From DATEGZ01 sp035519535 (GTDB taxonomy: Bacteria > Acidobacteriota > Vicinamibacteria > Vicinamibacterales > SCN-69-37), in assembly GCA_035519535.1 (NCBI GenBank), contig DATIWF010000074.1, positions 1-64,000 on the forward strand: a DNA stretch of 64,000 nucleotides. Reading direction: 5' to 3'. The translations under genes were made by a program, and so were the position numbers. This document shows, one piece after another, positions 57,959 to 64,000 of the stretch; position 1 is the first letter of the stretch; each line of letters starts with the position of its first letter. The notes below the pieces were generated by a model. It was not told the DNA's origin. It saw only the letters and a program-made list of their open reading frames with translations, and ran no database searches.

Positions 57959-59131
57959 CTTCGCAAGCACTTCCACCCCCGGCAGTTTCCGTCCGCCCAG
58001 GAACTCGAGCGACGCGCCGCCCCCGGTGGAGATGTGCGTCATCTTGTCGGCGACGCCCGCGCGCGTGACGGCCGCGACCGAATCGCCGCCGCCGATGATC
58101 GTCGTGCCCTTGACGGCCGCGACCGCCCGTGCGACGCCGATCGTGCCGGCCGCGAACGCGTCGATCTCGAAGACGCCCATCGGGCCGTTCCAGACGACGG
58201 TCTTCGCGTGGGCGAGGACGCCGGCGTAGCGGGCGACCGTCTTCGGTCCGATATCGAGGCCCATGCGGTCGCCGATGGCCGCGTCGCCCACGGCCAGGGT
58301 CGCCGTTGGCGCGCCGGCCTCAATCTTCGGCGCGACGACGTGATCGATCGGCAGCTCGAGCGCGAGGCCGCGCGCCTTCGCACGCGACATCAGGTCGCGG
58401 GCCGTGTCCAGGAGGTCGTCCTCGACGAGCGACTTGCCGACCGGCAGGCCCTGCGCCTTGAAGAACGTATACGCCATCGCGCCGCCGACGAGCAGCGCGT
58501 CCACCTTGCCGAGCAGGTTGTCGATGACCTCGAGCTTGTCGGACACCTTCGCGCCGCCGAGGATCGCGACAAACGGGCGATCGGGCGACGAGAGCGCCTT
58601 GCCGAGGTACTCGACCTCGGCCGCCATGAGAAAGCCGGCTGCGCATTCCTTCACGTCGTGGGCCATGCCCTCGGTCGACGCGTGCGCGCGATGCGCCGAT
58701 CCGAACGCGTCGTCCACGTAGACGTCGGCGAGCGACGCCAGCGCCTTGGCGAAGGCCGGGTCGTTCGCCTCTTCCTCGGGATGGAAGCGGAGATTCTCGA
58801 GCAGGATGACGCCGCGGGGGTTCGCGCGAATCACGTCCGCCGCCGCCGGACCGATGCAGTCGGGCGCGAACGCGACGGGCCTCCCGAGCAGGGTCGCAAG
58901 GTGGTCCGCGACGGGCTTGAGGCTGAACTCGGGCTTTGGCTTGCCCTTCGGGCGGCCGAGGTGCGAGGCGAGGATGACCGTCGCGCCATGGTCGAGCGCG
59001 TAGCGAATCGTCGGCAGCGCCGCGCGGATGCGCGTGTCGTCCGTGATTCGGCCCTGCTCGATCGGGACGTTGAAATCCACGCGCACGAACACGCGGCGGC
59101 CGTCCAGGGCGAGGTCTCGAATGGTTCTCAT
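57953..59131 (-). CDS. pgk: Phosphoglycerate kinase
   Basis: A 392-residue monomeric kinase. Landmarks are RVFVRVDFNVPIEQGRITDD (substrate site), HLGRPKGKPKPEFSL, AILGGAKVSDKLEVIDNLL, GGAMAYTFFKAQG, VVWNGPMGVFE and GTTIIGGGDSVAAV. Normal length. Its 3' end touches the short-repeat region before tpiA. Confidence 0.95.
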   Translation of the reverse strand: MRTIRDLALDGRRVFVRVDFNVPIEQGRITDDTRIRAALPTIRYALDHGATVILASHLGRPKGKPKPEFSLKPVADHLATLLGRPVAFAPDCIGPAAADVIRANPRGVILLENLRFHPEEEANDPAFAKALASLADVYVDDAFGSAHRAHASTEGMAHDVKECAAGFLMAAEVEYLGKALSSPDRPFVAILGGAKVSDKLEVIDNLLGKVDALLVGGAMAYTFFKAQGLPVGKSLVEDDLLDTARDLMSRAKARGLALELPIDHVVAPKIEAGAPTATLAVGDAAIGDRMGLDIGPKTVARYAGVLAHAKTVVWNGPMGVFEIDAFAAGTIGVARAVAAVKGTTIIGGGDSVAAVTRAGVADKMTHISTGGGASLEFLGGRKLPGVEVLAKT

Positions 59132-59188
59132 CTCAGAACGCTCGTTCCGACCTTCTCACTTCCGGCGTCACACTTCTAACGTGATCCG

Positions 59189-60196
59189 CTAGAGCCCGCG
59201 CGATGCCATGTAGCGAATGAGATCGATGCACCGCGTCGAGTAGCCCCACTCGTTGTCGTACCATGCGACGACCTTCACGAAATCGCCGTCGAGCACCTTG
59301 GTGTACGGCGCGTCGAGAATCGCCGAGTGCGGGTTGCCGCGGAAGTCGATCGACACGAGCGGGGCCGTGCCGTACTCGATGATGTTCTTGTACGCGCCGC
59401 CGGCCGCTGTCTGAAACGCGGCGTTCACTTCCTCGGCCGTCGTCTTCCTGCCGACGAGCGCGCTGAGGTCGATGAGCGAGACATTGGGCGTGGGCACGCG
59501 CACGCTGATGCCGTCGAGCTTGCCCTTGAGGGCCGGCAGCACTTCGCCGAGTGCGCTCGCCGCGCCGGTCGTCGTCGGAATCATCGAGAGCGCGGCGGCG
59601 CGCGCGCGCCGCAGGTCCTTGTGCGGCAGGTCGAGCAGCTGCTGGTCGTTGGTGTACGAGTGGACCGTCGTCATCCAGCCTTTCTGGATGCCGAAGGTGT
59701 CGTGGAGCACCTTGGCGACCGGCGCGAGGCAATTCGTGGTGCACGAGGCGTTCGAGATGATGTGGTGCGTGGCCGGGTCGTAGCGCTCGTGGTTGACGGC
59801 CATCACGAGCGTGACGTCCGGGCCCTTGCCGGGCGCGGTGATCACGACGCGCTTGGCGCCGGCCGCGAGGTGCTTGGCGGCGTCGTCGCGCTTCGTGAAC
59901 TTGCCGGTCGACTCGAAGACGATGTCCACGCCGAGCGACTTCCACGGCAGCTGGGCCGGGTCCTTCGTCGCGAGGACCTGGAACTCGTCGCGGTCCACCG
60001 AGATGCGATCGCCGGCTGCTGTGATGTCCGCGTGCAGGTTGCCGAGGATCGAGTCGTACTTCAGGAGGTGGGCGAGCGTGCCCGCGTCGGTCAGATCGTT
60101 CACCGCGACGATGTCGATGTCCGGGTACGCCATGGCCGCGCGCATGATGTTGCGCCCGATCCTGCCGAATCCGTTGATGCCGACCTTCAGAGCCAT
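59189..60196 (-). CDS. gap: Glyceraldehyde-3-phosphate dehydrogenase, type I
   Basis: A 335-residue enzyme: VGINGFGRIGRNIMRAAM, catalytic SNASCTTNCLAP, then HSYTNDQQLLDLPH and WYDNEWGYSTR. ATG at 60196 follows AGGAG. It is the first gene of the - strand glycolytic cluster. Confidence 0.95.
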   Translation of the reverse strand: MALKVGINGFGRIGRNIMRAAMAYPDIDIVAVNDLTDAGTLAHLLKYDSILGNLHADITAAGDRISVDRDEFQVLATKDPAQLPWKSLGVDIVFESTGKFTKRDDAAKHLAAGAKRVVITAPGKGPDVTLVMAVNHERYDPATHHIISNASCTTNCLAPVAKVLHDTFGIQKGWMTTVHSYTNDQQLLDLPHKDLRRARAAALSMIPTTTGAASALGEVLPALKGKLDGISVRVPTPNVSLIDLSALVGRKTTAEEVNAAFQTAAGGAYKNIIEYGTAPLVSIDFRGNPHSAILDAPYTKVLDGDFVKVVAWYDNEWGYSTRCIDLIRYMASRGL

Positions 60197-60267
60197 GCGG
60201 AACTCCTCTCGACGTCTCGAACTGCCCGATCGAACCTGCCATTTTACCGGAACTCCAACGATCACGG

Positions 60268-60273
60268 TATAGT
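60268..60273 (+). promoter_or_regulatory. -10 box at leaderless distance from waaA
   Basis: TATAGT ends 8 nt before the GTG at 60282, with no Shine-Dalgarno sequence between. -35 is not clear. Confidence 0.4.
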
Positions 60274-60281
60274 CTCCTGAC

Positions 60282-61607
60282 GTGCACGTCTTCTACACGC
60301 TGGCCATCGTGGTCCTCGCGGTGGTGCTGTCGCCTTGGTTCGCCTATCAGGCCCTGCGGTATCGCAAGTACGTCGCCAACCTCCCGCAGCGCATGGGCTA
60401 TCTGCCGGTCAGCTTCAATCTCGACGGCGACGAATCGATCTGGATGCACGCGGTGTCGGTCGGCGAGGTGCTCACGGCGCGCGCGATCCTGCCGGATCTG
60501 CGCGAGCGGTATCCGGGCCTGCGGATCTTCGTCTCGACCACGACGCTCACCGGCCAGCAGATCGCCCGCACGCTGCAGGGCGTGGACGCCACGTTCTTCC
60601 TGCCGTTCGACCTGCCGCCGTTCGTCAACCGGACGCTGCGTCTCGTCAAGCCGCGGCTCTTCATCATGATGGAGACGGAGATCTGGCCGAACCTGCTTCG
60701 CGCGTGCCGGCGGCGGGGCGTCAAGACGATGCTCGTGAACGGGCGGATCTCGTCGCGCTCGTATCCGCGGTACCGGATGGCGCGGCCGTTCTTCCGGCGC
60801 GTGCTGGCCGACGTCGACCGCTTCTGCATGCAGAGCGACGAGGCCGCACGGCGAATCGTGGCGATTGGCGCGGACCCGGCGCGCGTGACGGTCACGGGCA
60901 GCCTCAAGTTCGATTCGCTCGAACAGCCGGGGACGGTCGCCGGGCGCGGCGCCGGCCGCGTGCTGCGGTACTTCCGCATTCCGGCGTCGCGTCCGGTCTT
61001 CATGGCGGCGAGCACGCTGAAGGGCGAGGAGGCGCCGGTGCTGGCGGCGTTCGCCGCCGTGCGGCGCGCCCATCCGTCGGCGCTCATGATCCTCGCCCCC
61101 AGAAAGCCTGAGCGCTTCGGCGAGGCCGAAGCGCTCGCGCGCGCCGAGGGCTTCCGCGTGGTGCGCCGGAACGAGCTGGCGGTGGACGCCGAGCCGCGCG
61201 CCGACGTCGTCGTGCTCGACACGCTCGGCGAGCTCGCGCATCTCTTTCAGGTGGCGACGGTCGTGTTCGTGGGCGGCAGCCTCGTCGATCACGGCGGGCA
61301 CAACATCCTCGAGCCGGCGGTGCACGGCAAGCCGATCGTCTTCGGGCCGTTCATGCAGAACTTCGCGGAGATCGCGGAGACGTTCCTCAAGAGTCAGGCG
61401 GCGATTCAGGTCGCGGACGGGCCGGCGCTCACGGCGGCAGTCGTGCGGCTCATGGGCGACCCGGTCGAGCGGGCGCGGCTGGGCGCGGCCGCGCGCGCGC
61501 TGGTGGAAGCCAACCGCGGCGCCAAGCCGCGCACGCTCGACGCGATCGCCGCGCTGCTGCCGGCGCCGGCCGGACGCGGCGTCGTGCGGCCGTTCAAGCG
61601 CGGATAG
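60282..61607 (+). CDS. waaA: 3-deoxy-D-manno-octulosonic acid (Kdo) transferase
   Basis: A 441-residue membrane-anchored GT30 enzyme adding Kdo to lipid A. One N-terminal helix (TLAIVVLAVVLSPWFAYQAL), then MHAVSVGEVLTARAI, METEIWPNL, LVNGRISSRSYPRYR and HNILEPAVHGKPIVFGP. GTG at 60282 follows a -10 box at leaderless distance. It heads a + strand operon for lipid A/core synthesis. Confidence 0.93.
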   Translation: MHVFYTLAIVVLAVVLSPWFAYQALRYRKYVANLPQRMGYLPVSFNLDGDESIWMHAVSVGEVLTARAILPDLRERYPGLRIFVSTTTLTGQQIARTLQGVDATFFLPFDLPPFVNRTLRLVKPRLFIMMETEIWPNLLRACRRRGVKTMLVNGRISSRSYPRYRMARPFFRRVLADVDRFCMQSDEAARRIVAIGADPARVTVTGSLKFDSLEQPGTVAGRGAGRVLRYFRIPASRPVFMAASTLKGEEAPVLAAFAAVRRAHPSALMILAPRKPERFGEAEALARAEGFRVVRRNELAVDAEPRADVVVLDTLGELAHLFQVATVVFVGGSLVDHGGHNILEPAVHGKPIVFGPFMQNFAEIAETFLKSQAAIQVADGPALTAAVVRLMGDPVERARLGAAARALVEANRGAKPRTLDAIAALLPAPAGRGVVRPFKRG

Positions 61608-61611
61608 CCGC

Positions 61612-61672
61612 CGAAATGATGCCGGGTATATTTTTGGCTGACTCCCGCAAAAATATACCCGGCATCATTTCG
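61612..61672. repeat. Perfect 25-bp inverted repeat at the start of lpxK
   Basis: Arms 61612-61636 and 61648-61672 are perfectly complementary over 25 bp with an 11-nt loop; the middle of each arm (TATATTTTTG) is AT-rich. The repeat is out of character with its GC-rich context and overlaps the first 19 codons of the lpxK frame. No U-tract follows it. Confidence 0.95.
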
Positions 61673-62581
61673 TTGCCCTGCATCAGCGTCGGCAACCTCG
61701 CCATGGGCGGGCGCGGGAAGACGCCTGTCGCGATCCATCTCGCCCGGCTGCTCGTGGGGGCGGGCGAGCGGCCGGCCGTGCTGAGCCGCGGCTACGGCCG
61801 CCGGCTCGTCGAGCCCGGGGTCGTCGTCGTGAGCGACGGCACGCACATCCAGGCCGATCTCGATCGCAGCGGCGACGAGCCGCTGCTCATCGCCCGCGCC
61901 GTGCCGGGCGCGGCCGTGCTGGTGTGCGAGCAGCGGGCGACCGCACGCGTGCTCGCCGAGCGCGCGCTCGGCGCGACCGTGACGATCCTCGATGACGGCT
62001 TTCAGCACCGCCAGGTCGTGCGCGACGTCGATCTGGTCGTCGTCCGGCCGGCCGATCTGCGCGATCGACCGCTGCCGCTCGGACGCCTGCGCGAGCCCGT
62101 CCGGGCGCTCGCCCGCGCGGACGCCGTGATCGTCGACGGTCCCGCGGACGGCGGCGATCCGGCCCTCCGCGGCCGCCGCACGTTCACCCTGCGCCGATCC
62201 ATTGGCGCGGCCGTGCCGCTCGAGTCCGACCGGCCGTGGACGCCGGCGCCCGGCCGGGTCGTGGCCGTGGCCGGCATCGCCGAGCCCGGGCGCTTCGCCG
62301 AGTCGCTGACGGCCGCGGGCTGGACGGTCGCACGTTTCATCGGTTTTCGCGATCACCATGCGTACGGTCCGGGCGATCTCGACGCGATCGCCGCCGCGGT
62401 GCGCGAGTCGGGCGCGGCCGGGGCGGTCACGACCGAGAAGGACGCGGTTCGCCTGCGCCCCAGGCGGCCCCTTCCCGTGCCGATGGCCGCGATCCCGCTC
62501 GACGTGTCAATCGAGCCCGCGTCCGAATTTCGCGCGTGGCTCTTCGATCGGCTCCGCGCCGCGCGGGAGGCGCGCGCATGA
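61616..62581 (+). CDS. lpxK: Tetraacyldisaccharide 4'-kinase with replaced N terminus
   Basis: A 321-residue LpxK. The Walker A region reads SVGNLAMGGRGKTPVAIHLA; LSRGYGR, DDGFQHRQV and GFRDHHAYGPGDL are family motifs. LpxK normally begins with about 30-45 residues including a membrane helix and LYG segment. Here the first 19 residues (MMPGIFLADSRKNIPGIIS) are encoded by the inverted repeat instead. The kinase body is intact. It overlaps the acyltransferase gene by 4 nt. Confidence 0.87.
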   Translation: MMPGIFLADSRKNIPGIISLPCISVGNLAMGGRGKTPVAIHLARLLVGAGERPAVLSRGYGRRLVEPGVVVVSDGTHIQADLDRSGDEPLLIARAVPGAAVLVCEQRATARVLAERALGATVTILDDGFQHRQVVRDVDLVVVRPADLRDRPLPLGRLREPVRALARADAVIVDGPADGGDPALRGRRTFTLRRSIGAAVPLESDRPWTPAPGRVVAVAGIAEPGRFAESLTAAGWTVARFIGFRDHHAYGPGDLDAIAAAVRESGAAGAVTTEKDAVRLRPRRPLPVPMAAIPLDVSIEPASEFRAWLFDRLRAAREARA

Positions 62582-63534
62582 GCCTCGTGGCGCTCCGGTA
62601 TCGGCTCGAGTACGCGCTCGTCCTCGCCGTGCGCGGTCTCGTGCGCCGGCTGCCGGACGCTGCCGCCCGCGGTCTCGGCTCGCTCGTGGGCCTGTGCTTC
62701 TACGCGATCGATCCCGCGCACCGCCGCCTGGCCGTCCGTCAGCTGCGCGCGGCCTTTCCGACCCGATCGGCCGCCGAGTGTCGGGCCATCGCGCGTCGCA
62801 CGTTCGCGCACTTCGGCCGGCTCCTGGTCGTGCTGCTGAAGTTCAGCACGCTGACGCCGGATCAGATCCGCGCGCGCGTCGAGTTCGAAGGGGACGAGCG
62901 CGTCCGCGCCGCCCTCGACAAGGGCCACGGCGCGATTCTCTTCTCGGGCCACTTTGGATACTGGGAGCTGCAAGGGCTGGCGCAGCCGCTCGTGCTGCCG
63001 TCGATCTCGGTGCTCGCCCGACCGCTCGACAACCCGTACCTGCACGCGCTGCTCGAGGAGATGCGGCTCGCCACCGGCAACCGCGTCATCTACCGGCAGG
63101 GCGCGCTCCGCCGCGTGCTTCGCGCGCTCAACGCAAACGAGTGCGTGGCGATCCTCATCGACCAGCACATTCAGGGCAGCGACGCCGTCCGGGTCGAGTT
63201 CTTCAACCGTCCGGCGGCGACGACGGCCGCGCTCGCGACGTTCGCCTTGCGCACCGGCGCCCCGCTGATTCCGGCGTTCGCGCTGCCGCTCGCCGGCGGC
63301 CGGTATCGATTGATCTACGAGCATCCGATCGAGCTGCCGTCCGCCGGATCGGCCGATCCGGTGCGCGACCTCACGCAACGCTGCACCGACGTGCTCGAGA
63401 TGTACGTCCGGCGCTACCCCGAGCTGTGGTTGTGGATGCATCGCCGCTGGCGCGATGAGGGCGACGAGGCCAAGGCGGTTCCGGGCATGTTCCCGGCCGC
63501 GGCGCCCGATCGCAACGAGGAGCCCGTCGAGTGA
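62578..63534 (+). CDS. LpxL/HtrB-type lipid A acyltransferase
   Basis: A 318-residue membrane acyltransferase. The HX4E-type motif is SGHFGYWELQG; further landmarks are RPLDNPYLHALLEEMR, IDQHIQGSDAVRVEFF, then WLWMHRRWR near the C terminus. It should add a secondary acyl chain to Kdo-lipid A. Start ATG overlaps lpxK (ATGA); stop overlaps the next GTG. Confidence 0.87.
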   Translation: MSLVALRYRLEYALVLAVRGLVRRLPDAAARGLGSLVGLCFYAIDPAHRRLAVRQLRAAFPTRSAAECRAIARRTFAHFGRLLVVLLKFSTLTPDQIRARVEFEGDERVRAALDKGHGAILFSGHFGYWELQGLAQPLVLPSISVLARPLDNPYLHALLEEMRLATGNRVIYRQGALRRVLRALNANECVAILIDQHIQGSDAVRVEFFNRPAATTAALATFALRTGAPLIPAFALPLAGGRYRLIYEHPIELPSAGSADPVRDLTQRCTDVLEMYVRRYPELWLWMHRRWRDEGDEAKAVPGMFPAAAPDRNEEPVE

Positions 63535-64000
63535 GCGGTCAGGCGCGTCCGCCCGTCGAGCGCGTCGTGTTGCGGGCGCCCAACTGGCTGGGTGACGCCG
63601 TGCTCGCGTTGCCGGCCATGGCCGCCGTGCGCCGGGCGTACCCGAAGGCCGAGCTCACGGTGGCCGCGCCCGCCCACCTCGCGGGCCTGTTTCGCGAAGG
63701 CACCGACGTGCGGCCGGACCACGTTCTCGATCTGCCCGAGGCGCATCGCGCCGCCGTGGCCGCGATCGCCGCCGGTCGATTCGACCTGGGCATCCTGTTC
63801 CCGAACTCGTTTCGATCGGCGTGGCAGCTCCGGCGGGCCGGTATGGCGCAGCGCTGGGGTTATGCGACCGCCGGCCGCGGCTGGCTCCTCACGCGCAAGA
63901 GCCGTACGCCGGATCGATCGGCGGAGCCGCGGCATCACGCGGACTATTTCCGCGCGCTCGTGCGCGGGCTCGATCTCCCGTGCGACGACGCGCCTCCGCG
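63531..64000 (+). CDS. waaF: WaaF-type ADP-heptose:LPS heptosyltransferase, N-terminal part
   Basis: The first 156 residues of a GT9 glycosyltransferase; it runs off the window. GTG at 63531 overlaps the previous stop (GTGA). RAPNWLGDAVLALPAMAAVR is the WaaF-type N-terminal motif, followed by LFPNSFRSAWQLRRAGMAQR. It is the fourth gene of the LPS operon. Confidence 0.85.
   Translation, partial: MSGQARPPVERVVLRAPNWLGDAVLALPAMAAVRRAYPKAELTVAAPAHLAGLFREGTDVRPDHVLDLPEAHRAAVAAIAAGRFDLGILFPNSFRSAWQLRRAGMAQRWGYATAGRGWLLTRKSRTPDRSAEPRHHADYFRALVRGLDLPCDDAPP

Noticed and set aside
61612..61672. The lpxK palindrome as an intrinsic terminator for waaA
   Set aside because: No U-tract follows on either strand and lpxK continues as part of the operon; attenuation remains possible but is not shown.

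Overview
The window is a high-GC chromosomal stretch from what is most likely an Acidobacteriota member of the Vicinamibacteria type. This is inferred from gene content, not from a marker gene: an Oar-like TonB-dependent receptor with an N-terminal carboxypeptidase-regulatory domain plus fragments of others, DUF2934 and DUF4198 proteins, a PEP-CTERM protein, a signal-peptide DinB protein, full-length MacB-type exporters and genes for a Gram-negative outer membrane (Kdo transferase, LpxK, acyltransferase, heptosyltransferase). Many genes overlap by 4 nt (ATGA, GTGA or TTGA), and several starts lie just downstream of a -10 box, which suggests leaderless mRNAs.

Layout. 1-6.3 kb: end of an amino-acid permease, a TonB receptor, a RegB/RegA-type redox two-component pair and a vapBC pair. 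6.4-14.7 kb: amidohydrolase, a usp-groEL-paralogue operon, a short-chain dehydrogenase and a MacAB-type exporter. 14.8-24.4 kb: TPR protein, HdeD-like protein, YncE-like propeller, phosphatase, membrane glycosyltransferase, lipase, Rieske/FAD reductase, GNAT and PEP-CTERM genes. 24.6-31 kb: a glycan/lipid cluster with two tail-to-tail GT4 glycosyltransferases (one fused to a PHP domain), a PEMT-like methyltransferase and a class III aminotransferase fused to a membrane region resembling Mpo1/DUF962. 31-34.2 kb: small proteins, an unusual IMPDH-like enzyme and a phosphoesterase remnant.

34.4-45.5 kb is the most distinctive block. A three-gene + strand operon (flavodoxin-membrane protein, large PhoU-like protein, PPDK-like protein without the PEP/pyruvate barrel) converges on a four-gene - strand operon. 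That operon encodes DabA, DabB, a second NuoM-like subunit and a small membrane protein, that is, a DAB-type inorganic-carbon uptake system. A divergent ArsR-family gene shares a palindromic operator/promoter region with it. dabA has no in-frame ATG, GTG or TTG ahead of its conserved N terminus; the best start is an ATT behind a good Shine-Dalgarno sequence.

45.8-56.5 kb is accessory and partly decayed: PepSY-like, phosphoesterase, CarS-like and YncE-like genes, then two truncated copies of the tRNA-Leu 3' end (49.8 and 51.5 kb) oriented like the intact tRNA-Leu at 56.5 kb. This looks like tandem insertions at the tRNA. Cargo includes CopC/CopD, a CcmH-like protein, DinB, DUF4198 and a 48-residue His-rich protein. 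Fragments of a TonB receptor, an M16 peptidase and a metalloprotease lie among them, with an 82-bp exact direct repeat.

56.5-64 kb is core: tRNA-Leu, secG, tpiA, pgk and gap on the - strand, and a waaA-lpxK-lpxL-waaF-type lipid A/LPS operon on the + strand. A perfect 25-bp inverted repeat forms the start of lpxK and replaces its usual N terminus.
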